Source: Leisingera sp. ANG-M1
GTDB lineage: Bacteria > Pseudomonadota > Alphaproteobacteria > Rhodobacterales > Rhodobacteraceae
NCBI RefSeq assembly: GCF_000813745.1
Contig: NZ_JWLC01000014.1
Coordinates: forward strand, 1 to 64,000
DNA: 64,000 nt
Direction: 5' to 3'
The notes beneath the pieces are model-generated. The model was not told the origin of the DNA, did not search any database, and was given only the letters and a program-made list of their open reading frames with translations. The translations under genes were made by a program, and so were the position numbers. Positions within the stretch are counted from its first letter, which is position 1. The number at the start of each line of letters is the position of its first letter. This document shows, piece by piece, positions 34,335-44,434 of this stretch.

Positions 34335-34402
34335 GATACTGGCATAATCAGCCGGAAGGCGGCGTAAAAAGGCCGCAAATTGCCAACCAGCCAGGGGTAG
34401 AC

Positions 34403-35200
34403 ATGACCAGCCAAAGCCGCTCGCCAGCTGATCTTAGGAACATGTTTGGCGCCAATTTGCGTCAGCTTTCACACCAATACCCGTCGGTTTCTGAATTATC
34501 GCGCCAACTGGGCATCAACCGGACCCAATTCAACCGCTACCTCTCAGGGGAGAGCTTTCCGCGCCCTGACGTGCTGGACCGGATCTGCCGTTTCTTCGAC
34601 GTGGACGCCCGCATTCTGCTGGACCCGGTGGAAAAGCTGTCCAAGGCCGGCAAGGTTGTAAACGGCGCTTTTCTGGCCGACTTCCTGGGCCGCGGCGTGC
34701 AGCAGCTGAGCGAGGAGTTTTTCCCGTCTGGGTTTTACCGGTTCACCCGCCGCAGTTTCATCAATGACGAAAAGTTCGTCATCGGCCTTGTCTACGTGTT
34801 CCGGGATGACGGCGTCACTTATATCAAGGGGTTCGAGGCCAAGGAGGCAATGTACAGCCAGGGGCTGTCCGCCACTCCGGGCGTGCGCGAATTCCGCGGC
34901 TATGTCAGCGGCCATGAAGACGGTGTCGCTTTTGTGATCGCCCGGCGCAAGGCGATGACCTATTCCTTCAACTACCTGGCCAGGGTGGCGTCGCTGGAGA
35001 ACAATTTCTGGTCCGGCTACGTGGCCCGAACCGTCCGCGAAAGCGAAACCGGCGAACGGGTCACGCGTATGGTTTATGAGCATCTGGGCCGGGATACCAA
35101 ACAGGTGCTGGACGCAGCCCGCAGCGCCGGGTTTGCCGAGGAGGAGGCGTTGTTGCCTTTTCACCGGCGCCTGCTGCAGACTCATCAGCCCTTCCGCTGA
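34403..35200 (+). CDS. XRE-type helix-turn-helix regulator
   Basis: The 265-residue protein has an N-terminal Cro/CI-type HTH (LRQLSHQYPSVSELSRQLGINRTQFNRYLSGESFPRPDVLDRICRFF, about residues 19-65). The C-terminal region of about 190 residues is uncharacterised and probably ligand-sensing (VIGLVYVFRDDGVTYIKGFEAKEAM, GYVSGHEDGVAFVIARRKAMTYSFNYL). The HTH retains the residues of a functional recognition helix. It is divergent from a hypothetical gene and convergent with the DUF2189 gene, 2 bases between stops. Confidence 0.82.
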   Translation: MTSQSRSPADLRNMFGANLRQLSHQYPSVSELSRQLGINRTQFNRYLSGESFPRPDVLDRICRFFDVDARILLDPVEKLSKAGKVVNGAFLADFLGRGVQQLSEEFFPSGFYRFTRRSFINDEKFVIGLVYVFRDDGVTYIKGFEAKEAMYSQGLSATPGVREFRGYVSGHEDGVAFVIARRKAMTYSFNYLARVASLENNFWSGYVARTVRESETGERVTRMVYEHLGRDTKQVLDAARSAGFAEEEALLPFHRRLLQTHQPFR

Positions 35201-35202
35201 CG

Positions 35203-35973
35203 CTACTTAGCGGCAACCTGGCGATAGATGTGCCAGGTGGCGTGCCCCAGCAGCGGCAGCACCAAAAACAAACCCAGGAACCAGGGCAGCAGTGCCGCAA
35301 AGGTCAGCGCGGAAATCATCCCCGCCCAAAGGATCATCACTGGGAAGTTCTGCTGCACATATTGGAAACTGGTGATCATTGCGGTGACAAAATCAACTTC
35401 CCTGTCCAGCAGCAGCGGCAGGGATATCACCGTGATCATATACAGCAGCAGCGCAAACAGTGCGCCCACAACTGTGCCCACCGCCAGCATGGTTACCCCG
35501 TTTGCGGTCAGAAACACTTCGGCCGAGCTGGAGATATTGGTCATCGTGGCATGCCCCAGGAACAGGGCAAAGATCATATGGCCCAGGAAGAACCAGAACA
35601 GAAACACAACGATGATAATGGCGCAGATCGATGGCAGCTGGCGGCGGCTTTGCTGCAGCACCACCCCCAGGATCCGCCCCACAGCAATGCCCCTGCCCTG
35701 TTCCAGCCGGTGCGACACCTCGTACAGGCCAACTGCCGCAAAAGGCCCGATCAGAGGAAAGCCGATAGCGGCCAGCACCAGCCAGTAAGTCGTGCCGGTC
35801 CGGACAGTCACCCAGGCCATGGCCCAGCCCGCCAGCACATAAAAGCCGGCAAAGAACAAGCCGTAGGCCGGCTTCCTCCGGTAGTCGGCCCAGCCCCGGC
35901 GCAGCGCCTCAAACAGCATTCCGGCTGAGACCGGCTGAAGCGGCGGCACTCCAAAGGGCTTCTCGGTGTTCAT
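35203..35973 (-). CDS. DUF2189 family integral membrane protein
   Basis: The 256-residue protein has about six hydrophobic segments. The layout is characteristic of DUF2189: a start [48 protein letters not shown] in the middle, and [23 protein letters not shown] at the end. Function unknown. It is monocistronic. Confidence 0.88.
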   Translation of the reverse strand: MNTEKPFGVPPLQPVSAGMLFEALRRGWADYRRKPAYGLFFAGFYVLAGWAMAWVTVRTGTTYWLVLAAIGFPLIGPFAAVGLYEVSHRLEQGRGIAVGRILGVVLQQSRRQLPSICAIIIVVFLFWFFLGHMIFALFLGHATMTNISSSAEVFLTANGVTMLAVGTVVGALFALLLYMITVISLPLLLDREVDFVTAMITSFQYVQQNFPVMILWAGMISALTFAALLPWFLGLFLVLPLLGHATWHIYRQVAAK

Positions 35974-36119
35974 GGCGGTCTGTCCTCCCCTGCCCAGGCT
36001 CAGGTCCTTTGAAAAGCGGCATCAAAAATGTGCCATTCGACCCTAGCGGCATTACCGCCGCAATAAAATGTTTTGAGAATGCATGTTTATGAGTGCTGGC
36101 CTCGTCCGGCCAAGCCCAG

Positions 36120-36147
36120 AAAAAAAGGGCAGCCTCAATGGCCGCCC
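36120..36147 (-). terminator. Terminator of prfB
   Basis: On the minus strand GGGCGGCC and GGCTGCCC form an 8-bp stem with one G-T pair and a 5-base loop, followed by seven T residues. It lies 42 bases after the prfB stop. Confidence 0.88.
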
Positions 36148-36188
36148 CGTTTCAAGTCCCGCTTGCTCCGCGCCTGCCGGCGCCCGGA

Positions 36189-37316
36189 TTATTCCTCGCT
36201 TTGCGCATCCGCCCGGCTCTTGCCCGAGACGTTCAATGCCAGGGTTGCAGCCATAAACCCGTCCAGATCGCCGTCCAGCACGCCTTTGGTGTCGGAGGTC
36301 TCGTGACTGGTGCGCAGGTCCTTCACCATCTGATAGGGCTGCAGCACGTAGGAGCGGATCTGGTTGCCCCAGCCGGCATCGCCCTTGGCCTCGTGGGCTG
36401 CGTTGATCGCTTCGTTGCGGCGGTCAAGTTCCTGCTGGTAAAGGCGCGACTTCAGCGCCTTCATGGCGATATCCCGGTTCTGGTGCTGCGACTTCTCGGA
36501 CGAGGTCACCACGATACCGGTCGGGATGTGGGTGATCCGAACCGCCGAGTCGGTGGTGTTCACGTGCTGGCCGCCCGCGCCCGAGGAGCGGTAGGTGTCG
36601 ACACGGATATCCGAGGGGTTCACGTCGATCTCGATATTGTCGTCCACCACCGGATAGACCCAGACCGAGCTGAACGAAGTATGCCGCTTGGCCGCCGAGT
36701 CATAGGGTGAAATCCGCACCAGACGGTGCACACCGCTTTCGGATTTCAGCCAGCCATAGGCGTTGTGGCCGGAAATCTTGTAAGCCGCGGATTTGATGCC
36801 CGCCTCGTCGCCCGCGCTTTCGGACTGGAGTTCGACCTTGTAGCCCTTCTTCTCGGCCCAGCGCACATACATCCGCGCCAGCATAGACGCCCAGTCGCAG
36901 CTCTCGGTGCCGCCGGCGCCTGCGTTGATCTCAAGGAAGGTGTCGTTGGCATCGGCCTCGCCGTCCAGCAGCGCTTCCAGCTCCTTCTCGGCCGCCTTGA
37001 CCTTCAGCGCAACCAGCGCCTCTTCGGCGTCTTTGACGACATCCTCGTCCTCTTCCATCTCACCCAGCTCAATAAGCTCGATGTTGTCGGACAGGTCCTG
37101 CTTGATGCCTTTGTAAGTATTGATGGAATCAACCAGCGCCTGGCGCTCGCGCATCAGCTTCTGCGCCGCCTCCGGGTCGTCCCACAGGTTCGGGTCCTCG
37201 ACACGGGCGTTGAATTCCTCCAGCCGGAACTCCGCGGTTTCCCAATTCAACCGCTGAGCCAGCAGCTCCAGCGATTTTTCGATGTCCGACACGATGTTCT
37301 GGGTTTCCGCGCGCAT
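36189..37316 (-). CDS. prfB: Peptide chain release factor 2
   Basis: The 375-residue class I release factor reads UGA and UAA stop codons and triggers peptide release through its GGQ loop ([20 protein letters not shown]). The codon-recognition tripeptide is SPY ([16 protein letters not shown]) where E. coli RF2 has SPF. ATG 37316 has AAGGA 7 bases upstream. The gene is one uninterrupted frame, with no in-frame UGA near codon 26, so the programmed frameshift autoregulation of many prfB genes is absent. Confidence 0.96.
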   Translation of the reverse strand: MRAETQNIVSDIEKSLELLAQRLNWETAEFRLEEFNARVEDPNLWDDPEAAQKLMRERQALVDSINTYKGIKQDLSDNIELIELGEMEEDEDVVKDAEEALVALKVKAAEKELEALLDGEADANDTFLEINAGAGGTESCDWASMLARMYVRWAEKKGYKVELQSESAGDEAGIKSAAYKISGHNAYGWLKSESGVHRLVRISPYDSAAKRHTSFSSVWVYPVVDDNIEIDVNPSDIRVDTYRSSGAGGQHVNTTDSAVRITHIPTGIVVTSSEKSQHQNRDIAMKALKSRLYQQELDRRNEAINAAHEAKGDAGWGNQIRSYVLQPYQMVKDLRTSHETSDTKGVLDGDLDGFMAATLALNVSGKSRADAQSEE

Positions 37317-37552
37317 GGGGTGTCCTTGCAATATCGAGGCAATCAAAGCTCAGGCCCGGGTGATAAACCACCCGTGCGCTGCGGGCAAGCCGCCAGACTG
37401 CCGCCGGCCTGCGCCGGCACAGCCAAATCAGCATTTAAAATGCCGAGCATTTTCCGGGGAAGAAAAACCGGGCCTTAACGCCGCTTCTCTATTCCTAAGT
37501 CCAAGACCGGCTGCCCGCGGAGGCGGCTTAAGAAGTTGGAGAACAAGGAACG

Positions 37553-39529
37553 ATGCCCAGCGGATATCTTGTCCAGCTCGGAGATGGTTCGCTGGATCAC
37601 GGCGATACCATCACGTCGACCTATGCCTCCTTCACCACCGACACCAATCTGGGTGCCGGCAACTGGAGCTGGACCGGCTGGCACGGCGGCAGCCCCTACA
37701 CCAATGAAGTCGAAAGCGGCGTTTACTACCTGGCCACCAATGGCAATGTCTATTTCGTGCCCGACCTGGGGCCGGTGGACACGCTGACCTCGGCCACTGC
37801 GGACAATCCCCCGGCCTACACCGCCGAAGACGGCACCGTGGAAGGCACCGCCGCAGGCGAGCTGATCGACAACAGCTATACCGACGGCGACGGCGACCAG
37901 ATCGACAATGGCAACGGCGGCGGCGCGTCCGGCAACCAGGACACGGTCGAGGCCGGGGCCGGCGACGACACCGTCGATGCCGGTGCCGATGACGACCTGA
38001 TCCTCGGCGGCGAAGGCGCGGACAGCCTGGAGGGCGGTGCGGGTGCCGATACCATCTACGGCGACACCAGCACCGAGGCAGGCCTGTCCAGCTCGCAGGA
38101 AAGCATCGACGACAGCAATGCCACCGACACCTCCAGCGGTTTCACGGTCACTGCCAAGGATCTGGCAGGCAACGCCAATGCCGCCAATATCGACTATTAT
38201 GACGGCGGCTTCGGGGTGGCAGGCGCGATCTCGGATTCCGACAGCGGCATTGATGCCCAGCTTGGCTACGACAAGGCCTCTGGCATCTCCGAAGAGCTGA
38301 TCGTCGATTTCGACCAGGCCACCGACGACGCAAGCTTTACCTTCAAGCATCTCTTCACGTCGTCCGCCGGGGAAGTGGGCCACTGGGAAATCTACAAGGA
38401 TGGCGTTCTGGTTGCCCAGGGCGACTTTACCGAAGACACCGCGGGCACCGGCACCGGCACGGTTGACATCAACGGTTATGGCGAGTTTGACCAACTGGTG
38501 CTGTCGGCCAAAGTCCAGACCGACCTGACCGACGGATCGGACTACACGATCTCAAACATCACCTTCACGGTGCCGCCTGAGGTCCCGCCGGACGGCAATG
38601 ACAGCATCTCCGGCGGCGATGGCAACGATCTGATTTACGGCCAGGGCGGCGATGACACCCTTGTTGGCGGTGGCGGTACGGATACGCTGGAAGGCGGCGC
38701 GGGTGACGACAGCATTGTCGCAGGCGAAGGCGATTCCGCGACTGGCGGCGACGGTGACGACTACTTCACAATAGATTCCGATGCTGCCTTCATTACCGGT
38801 GACATCACAATCGTCGGCGGAGATGACGGAGAAACGGCGGGCGATACGCTGTATTTCAACGGCCAGCTCGATCCAGGCTCTCTGAACATCACCGATGACA
38901 CGGGCGGCAGCAAGACAGGCACCGCAACACTGCTGGACGGCAGCACCGTTCATTTTTCAGGCATCGAAAACATCATCTGCTTCACCGCAGGTACCAGGAT
39001 TGCCACCACAGCCGGCCTGCGCACCATCGAAACACTGCGCCCTGGCGATCAGGTGATCACCCGGGACAACGGGTTGCAGCCAGTGCGCTGGGTCAGCTGC
39101 TCCACGGTCCCGGCGGAGGGCAGCCTTGCTCCGGTGCGCATTCCGGCCGGCATGTTCGGTGCCGAGCGCGACCTGCTGATTTCGCCGCAGCACCGGATGC
39201 TTTACACCGGCTCGGGCGCCACGCTCTTGTGCGGCGACAGCGAAGTGCTGGTTTCTGCCCTGCATCTGGTCAACGGAACTTCAATCCGCCAGCAGCCCGG
39301 CGGCATGGTCACCTACGTGCATCTGCTGTTCGACCGGCATGAGATCATTTATGCCGAAGGCGCCCCTTCCGAAAGCTTCCATCCCGGCGCCCAGGCGGTT
39401 TCGGCTCTGGACGAGCCCGTGCGCGAAGAATTGTTCCGGATCATGCCTGATCTTCGCTGGAGCCCCGGCACCTACGGCGCCACGGCGCGCCAGTGCATGG
39501 CGCGCCACGAGGCCGTGTTTCTGGTGTAG
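37553..39529 (+). CDS. RTX protein with C-terminal Hint (intein/hedgehog-like) domain
   Basis: The 658-residue acidic protein has no signal peptide and is presumably a type I secretion substrate. The N-terminal region of about 80 residues is unique. RTX nonapeptides appear near residues 125-165 and 345-400. Between them is a beta-rich region of about 190 residues. A Hint domain begins at Cys476 (ENIICFTAGTRIATTAGLRTIETLRPGDQVIT) and contains the LLISPQHRMLY His motif, so self-cleavage or ester formation at Cys476 is plausible. Roseobacter genomes carry many such RTX-Hint proteins. ATG 37553 follows AAGGAAC. It is transcribed against both neighbours, mrcA and prfB. Confidence 0.9.
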   Translation: MPSGYLVQLGDGSLDHGDTITSTYASFTTDTNLGAGNWSWTGWHGGSPYTNEVESGVYYLATNGNVYFVPDLGPVDTLTSATADNPPAYTAEDGTVEGTAAGELIDNSYTDGDGDQIDNGNGGGASGNQDTVEAGAGDDTVDAGADDDLILGGEGADSLEGGAGADTIYGDTSTEAGLSSSQESIDDSNATDTSSGFTVTAKDLAGNANAANIDYYDGGFGVAGAISDSDSGIDAQLGYDKASGISEELIVDFDQATDDASFTFKHLFTSSAGEVGHWEIYKDGVLVAQGDFTEDTAGTGTGTVDINGYGEFDQLVLSAKVQTDLTDGSDYTISNITFTVPPEVPPDGNDSISGGDGNDLIYGQGGDDTLVGGGGTDTLEGGAGDDSIVAGEGDSATGGDGDDYFTIDSDAAFITGDITIVGGDDGETAGDTLYFNGQLDPGSLNITDDTGGSKTGTATLLDGSTVHFSGIENIICFTAGTRIATTAGLRTIETLRPGDQVITRDNGLQPVRWVSCSTVPAEGSLAPVRIPAGMFGAERDLLISPQHRMLYTGSGATLLCGDSEVLVSALHLVNGTSIRQQPGGMVTYVHLLFDRHEIIYAEGAPSESFHPGAQAVSALDEPVREELFRIMPDLRWSPGTYGATARQCMARHEAVFLV

Positions 39530-39562
39530 GCTTCCCGGGTCAAAGCTCTGTGCCGGGAAGCC
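39529..39562 (+). terminator. Hairpin at the end of the RTX-Hint gene
   Basis: GGCTTCCCGG/CCGGGAAGCC is a perfect 10-bp stem with a 14-base loop that begins at the last base of the stop codon. No T-tract follows, so it may be a stability or transcript-end hairpin. Confidence 0.5.
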
Positions 39563-39704
39563 CTGCCCCCTTCCCGCAGGCAAAGCCATCTTAATTGGAG
39601 CACACAGAATTCAGCCGACGTGCAAATGCGACGAGTTTGCCTTCAGCACCCGGCGCCCCTCCATCGCTGCAGCGCCACCCGATGCTCCGAATGGCACGGC
39701 CCGC

Positions 39705-42206
39705 TCAGTAAAGCCCGCCGGAGCTGATAGTGCCAAAGGTTGCCTTGGGCCCCAGAACCGCAGTGCCGCCGCTGGAGGTGACCACCTTGCGGCCTGCCTC
39801 CTGTACCTCTTCGACTAGCGGCAGGTTCGATCCCATGGCAAAACCGCCATCATAGGTCAGGCCGAAGATCGGCTCGAAGCCATCGCGGAAATATTCTGCC
39901 ACCACATATGCGCCTGACGCCTCATCCGGCAGCCGGGCGCCGGTATAGCGGTCGATCTTGATGAAATGGCCGCCTTCCGGCACCTCGAACGGGCCGCCGC
40001 CGAATTTCTCGGTCGCTTTGGTCATGAACTGCTGGAACACCGGTCCACACATGGTGCCGCCATAGGCGCCGCGGCCCATCGGGCGGGGCTGGTCAAAACC
40101 CATGTAGCAGCCGGCCACGATGTTCGAAGTGAAGCCCACAAACCAGACATCGCGGGAGTCGTTGGTGGTGCCGGTTTTGCCCGCGGCGGGCACCGGCAGG
40201 TTGATCACGCTCGACGCCGTGCCGCGATCCACCACGCCCTTCATCATCGAGGTCAGCTGGTAGGCGGTAATCGGATCCATCACCTGCTCTCGGTCGGTGA
40301 CGATCCGCGGCGCCTGGCCCGGGACCAGATTAGGATCGGCGCAGTCGACGCAGTCGCGGTCGTCATGCCGGTAGATCGTGTTGCCGAAACGGTCCTGTAC
40401 CCGGTCAACCAGGGTCGGCTGCACCCGTTCGCCGCCGTTGGCAAACATCGCATAAGCCGCCACCATCTTATAAAGCGTGGTCTCTTCTGCCCCCAGCGAG
40501 TTGGCCAGGAACGCGCCCATATTGTCGTAAACGCCAAAGCGTTCGGCATAGCCCGCAACCACCGGCATCCCGACCTCCTGCGCCAGGCGGATGGTCATCA
40601 GGTTCCGGCTCATCTCGATACCGGTGCGCAAGGGGGTCGGTCCGTAGAACTTGTTGGTTGAGTTCTTCGGCCGCCACAGGCCCTGCGGCGTATTGATCTC
40701 GATCGGCGCGTCAATCACGATGGTGGCCGGGCTGTAGCCGCTGTCCAGCGCCGCCGCATAGACAAACGGCTTGAAACTGGAGCCCGGCTGGCGCAGCGCC
40801 TGGGTCGCGCGGTTGAACACCGAATGCTGGTAGGAGAAGCCCCCCTGCATCGCCAGAACCCGGCCGGAGTTCACGTCCATCGCGACAAAACCGCCCTGCA
40901 CTTCCGGCACCTGCCGCAGCGACCAATGGCTGAATTCGCCGTTCTTCACTTCGGCCCGCACCAGCACCACATCGCCGCGGCTGATGTTGTCCCTGAAGCT
41001 GCCCTTCATCCACTTGATGTCCGAGCGCGGCACGGTGCCGGTCCCCTCAGTGCCTTCGACACCCACGGTCAGAGACTGGTCGCCAACTTCCAGCGCAACG
41101 GCTGGATACCACTTGCCGCCCAGATCAATGTCACGGGACACCTCGGCCGCCGCCAGCGCCTCTCGCCAGGCGGCTTCATCCGCCAGCTGCGCCTCTTCCA
41201 GCGCCACGCCTGTGCCGCGCCAGATGCCGCGCGAGCGGTCGTATTTCTGCAAACCTGCACGCATCGCCACTGCGGCCTCGGCCTGCATCTCGTGGTCGAT
41301 GGTGGCCCGAACGGTAAAGCCGCCGGTAAAGAACTCACCCTCGCCGAAGTCCTGGGTCAGCTGGCGGCGGATTTCATCCGTGAAGTAATCCCGCGGCGGC
41401 AGTGCGGTGCGGAACCCCTCGAAGTCGCCGTTCTGAACCGAGCGCAGTGGCTGCGCCACCTCGACCTCATAAACATCATCCGAGATATAGCCGTTCTCGC
41501 GCATCTCCCGCAGCACGTAGTTACGGCGTGCCAGCAGGCGTTCCTTGCGGCGAACCGGATGGTAGTCCGACGGCGCCTTGGGCATCGACGCCAGGGTTGC
41601 CGCCTCATGCGGGGCTAGCTCGCCCAGGGTCTTGTTGAAATAGGTCTGCGCCGCGGCAGTCACACCGTATGAGTTCTGCCCCAGGAAGATCTCATTCAGA
41701 TACAGCTCCAGGATCCGTTCCTTGTCGAGCGTCTCCTCCAGCCGGGTGGCAAGGATGATCTCCTTGATCTTGCGTTCGGCCCGGCGGTCGCCGGACAGCA
41801 GGAAGTTTTTCATCACCTGCTGGGTGATGGTCGAGGCGCCGCGCACATTCTTGCCGCGCGACTGCACCGCTTCGATGGCTGCTGCAGCAATACCGCGGGC
41901 GTCATAGCCCTTGTGCGAGTAGAAATTCTTGTCTTCGGCCGAGATGAAGGCCTGTTTCACCAGATCCGGAATTTCTTCCGAGGGCGTGAACAGACGGCGC
42001 TCCTTGGCAAACTCGTCAATCAGATGCCCCTCGCCCGAATAGATCCGGCTGATCGTCGGCGGCTGGTATTGGGCCAGCGACTCATGGCTCGGCAAATCCC
42101 GGCCGTAGATCCAGAACACCGCTCCCACGGTCAGCGCCACCATCGCCACCCCAAGGGTGATGGTGCTGAAGATGGAACCAAAGAAGGAGAGTATGAACCT
42201 GAGCAC
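39705..42206 (-). CDS. mrcA: Penicillin-binding protein 1A (bifunctional transglycosylase/transpeptidase)
   Basis: The 833-residue class A PBP polymerises and cross-links peptidoglycan. The N-terminal membrane anchor covers residues 7-33. The GT51 domain has catalytic Glu91 (AFISAEDKNFYSHKG) and GASTITQQVMKNFLL. An OB-like insert spans about 320-430, as in PBP1A. The transpeptidase domain has Ser476-x-x-Lys479 (GSSFKPF), SRN and KTGTTND. Full length. It is in line with the phosphodiesterase and amiC upstream (130-base and 9-base gaps), probably one wall-synthesis unit. Confidence 0.96.
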   Translation of the reverse strand: MLRFILSFFGSIFSTITLGVAMVALTVGAVFWIYGRDLPSHESLAQYQPPTISRIYSGEGHLIDEFAKERRLFTPSEEIPDLVKQAFISAEDKNFYSHKGYDARGIAAAAIEAVQSRGKNVRGASTITQQVMKNFLLSGDRRAERKIKEIILATRLEETLDKERILELYLNEIFLGQNSYGVTAAAQTYFNKTLGELAPHEAATLASMPKAPSDYHPVRRKERLLARRNYVLREMRENGYISDDVYEVEVAQPLRSVQNGDFEGFRTALPPRDYFTDEIRRQLTQDFGEGEFFTGGFTVRATIDHEMQAEAAVAMRAGLQKYDRSRGIWRGTGVALEEAQLADEAAWREALAAAEVSRDIDLGGKWYPAVALEVGDQSLTVGVEGTEGTGTVPRSDIKWMKGSFRDNISRGDVVLVRAEVKNGEFSHWSLRQVPEVQGGFVAMDVNSGRVLAMQGGFSYQHSVFNRATQALRQPGSSFKPFVYAAALDSGYSPATIVIDAPIEINTPQGLWRPKNSTNKFYGPTPLRTGIEMSRNLMTIRLAQEVGMPVVAGYAERFGVYDNMGAFLANSLGAEETTLYKMVAAYAMFANGGERVQPTLVDRVQDRFGNTIYRHDDRDCVDCADPNLVPGQAPRIVTDREQVMDPITAYQLTSMMKGVVDRGTASSVINLPVPAAGKTGTTNDSRDVWFVGFTSNIVAGCYMGFDQPRPMGRGAYGGTMCGPVFQQFMTKATEKFGGGPFEVPEGGHFIKIDRYTGARLPDEASGAYVVAEYFRDGFEPIFGLTYDGGFAMGSNLPLVEEVQEAGRKVVTSSGGTAVLGPKATFGTISSGGLY

Positions 42207-42336
42207 GGGTTTGGCCTTTCTCGCGAGGTGCCGCCTATATAGGCGCGCCGGTCCCCGGGGTCAAAACTGGAAACAGCGAATATATGCCGGGCGGAACGGG
42301 AGAATCCTAGCACATTTCCCCGCAGCTTGCCGGGTC

Positions 42337-43125
42337 TTACGCAGCGGGAGCGCCAAGGGCATAGTCACAAAACTGGCATTGCTGCAGGGTCAGGCCGTTT
42401 TCGCCGTATTCCATCACCGTCAGCGCAGGCGCCTCGGCAGCAGGCTGGAAACTGTCCCAGTCCCATGCAGGCCGTGGCGGCGGCGCCTGGTACAGCACGG
42501 ATTTTGCAGTGGTAAAGGGAATTCCGCCCACTGACCCGGAACACGGCCGGTGCACATGGCCGGCCAGCAAATGCAGCACATTAGGATAGCTCGCAAGCAG
42601 CTCCAGAATGTCGCTGCCGTTCTGCAAATTGTCCGGGTCCAGCATCGGCAGCCCCAGTTTCATCGGCGGATGATGCATCGCCACCACCGCGGGGCGCCCG
42701 TCCAAACTGTCCAGTTGCCTCTTCAGCCAGCCCAATCGCTCATCGCACAGAAACCCAGCCCCTTCTCCCGGAATCAGCGTGTCCAGGCAGAGCACCGCCA
42801 GTTCTCCGAAATCTGCCCGGTACTGAACAAAACCCGGCATCGCACTCTCTGGCAAAGGCAGACCCTGCCGCAAGGCCGCCCGGTCATCATGATTGCCCGT
42901 CAGCGGCAGAACCGGCATTGGCAATTCGTTAAGGAACCCTTGTAACACCCTGTAATTACGCTCAGTTCCGGTTTCCACCAGATCTCCGGTAATCAAACAG
43001 GCCGCAGCATCGCCATGATGCGCAGCAATGTAGCCCACCGCGGCCTGCAGCCGTTGCCTGGGGTCATGGCCCAGCACAAGGCCTTCGGCCTCAAAATGCA
43101 AATCCGACATCCAGATCAGCTTCAT
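42337..43125 (-). CDS. Metallophosphoesterase, CpdA-like phosphodiesterase
   Basis: The 262-residue calcineurin-like phosphoesterase has the motif series DLHFEAEG (D8, H10), GDLVETG, GNHDD, MHHPP and AGHVHRP, matching class III cyclic-nucleotide phosphodiesterases of the CpdA type. cAMP is a plausible substrate. A class III cyclase gene sits elsewhere in the window at 10988-12388, but no link is shown. It starts 9 bases after the amiC stop, so it is transcribed with amiC and mrcA. Confidence 0.88.
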   Translation of the reverse strand: MKLIWMSDLHFEAEGLVLGHDPRQRLQAAVGYIAAHHGDAAACLITGDLVETGTERNYRVLQGFLNELPMPVLPLTGNHDDRAALRQGLPLPESAMPGFVQYRADFGELAVLCLDTLIPGEGAGFLCDERLGWLKRQLDSLDGRPAVVAMHHPPMKLGLPMLDPDNLQNGSDILELLASYPNVLHLLAGHVHRPCSGSVGGIPFTTAKSVLYQAPPPRPAWDWDSFQPAAEAPALTVMEYGENGLTLQQCQFCDYALGAPAA

Positions 43126-43134
43126 CGCCGCCCC

Positions 43135-44364
43135 CTATTGCCGTACCAAAGCCCGGCGGGCGTCGTCCTCGATGCGCCAGGCAATCAGCCCGTTCAGAAT
43201 GCCGCGCGCCGCCTTGGCACGCCATTCCGGATCCACCAGATTCTCCAGATCACGCTTGCTGGACAGAAAACCGATCTCCACCAGCACCGAGGGAATATCC
43301 GCTGATTTCAGCACCGAGAACCCAGCCGAGCGCAGCGGCCTGTTGTTGATCGGCTGGCCCTGCGCACGCAGGCCATCGATAATCGCAGCCGCCAAGGCGT
43401 TGGTCCGCGGCTGTGTCTCTTGCCGCGCCAGATCCAGCATCACGCTAGTTACCCGGTCGTCGGCCTCACTCAGGTCCGTGCCCGACAGCAGGTCGCCGCG
43501 CAGATGCCGTTCCGCCAGCTTCTCGGAGGCGACATCCGAAGCCTCCTTGGAGAGCGTGTAGACGGTCGAACCGTGCGCCCGCCCCTCGGAAATCGTATCC
43601 GCATGCAGCGAGATGAACACATCCGCCCCCGCCTGATGCGCCAGCGCGATGCGGCGCTCCAGCGAGACAAAGTAATCGTCGTCCCGGGTCATCTGCACCG
43701 TGAACTGGCCCGAGCGGATCAGCACCTCGCCCAGTTCCCGCGCAAATTGCAGCATCAGGTGTTTCTCGACCACATGGCCGCTGTGGTGGTCCCGCTCGGC
43801 GCCCGGATCAATACCGCCGTGACCCGGGTCCAGCATCACCAGCAAAGGTGCGTTTTCGTCCCGCTCCCCGCGGCCCTGAACCACCTCCGGCGCAGGCAGG
43901 TCCCAGCGCGGATCCTTGGGTGCGCCCGCCGTGGCAGCAAACTCCCCCGCGGTGGCAGGCTCCAGCGACACCATCAGCCGGGCAGAAGCGGTCACCTGAT
44001 CCACTTTCATCGCCGCCTGGGCCACTTTCATCGGCGCCGCAAGCTCCAGCACCAGCCGCGACCAGCCTGGAACATAAGTCCCGAACTGGGCAGCGGTAAT
44101 CAGTTCCCCCTGCAGCAGCGCCTCAGGCGTCAGCCCGGTCCAGTCCACTTCCTGAAAATCCAGCACCAGCCGCGGCGGCCCGTCCAGGGTGAACAGACGG
44201 AACGGCACACCCTGGCTCAAACCCAGCGACACTTCCGCCCCCTGCCAGGCATCCGTCACCCGGCTGGTGTCGGCATCAATGCGGGCCAAGCCGCTGAACC
44301 CTTGCGCCCAGGCGCCCGCGGCCAGCATCCAAATCAATGCGGTAAGTTTGAACAGTCTGCCCAT
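43135..44364 (-). CDS. amiC: N-acetylmuramoyl-L-alanine amidase (AmiC-type)
   Basis: The 409-residue periplasmic zinc amidase cleaves the stem peptide from glycan during cell separation. The signal peptide covers residues 1-20 (ALIWMLAAGAWAQG). An AMIN domain spans about 25-135, for septal targeting. The Amidase_3 domain spans 170-400, with zinc ligands in DPGHGGIDPG, EKHLML and SLHADTISEGRAHG and catalytic Glu in VLVEIGFLSSKRDLE. First gene of an amiC-phosphodiesterase-mrcA unit. Confidence 0.94.
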   Translation of the reverse strand: MGRLFKLTALIWMLAAGAWAQGFSGLARIDADTSRVTDAWQGAEVSLGLSQGVPFRLFTLDGPPRLVLDFQEVDWTGLTPEALLQGELITAAQFGTYVPGWSRLVLELAAPMKVAQAAMKVDQVTASARLMVSLEPATAGEFAATAGAPKDPRWDLPAPEVVQGRGERDENAPLLVMLDPGHGGIDPGAERDHHSGHVVEKHLMLQFARELGEVLIRSGQFTVQMTRDDDYFVSLERRIALAHQAGADVFISLHADTISEGRAHGSTVYTLSKEASDVASEKLAERHLRGDLLSGTDLSEADDRVTSVMLDLARQETQPRTNALAAAIIDGLRAQGQPINNRPLRSAGFSVLKSADIPSVLVEIGFLSSKRDLENLVDPEWRAKAARGILNGLIAWRIEDDARRALVRQ

Positions 44365-44434
44365 GCCACGCCTCTTGGTCTTTTGGCGGGCAGACTATGC
44401 AATTTGCGCAGCATTGAAAATCCGCCTTCTGCGC

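Noticed and set aside
37260-37320. Programmed frameshift in prfB
   Set aside because: The frame is continuous from ATG 37316, with no in-frame TGA and no CTTTGAC slip site.
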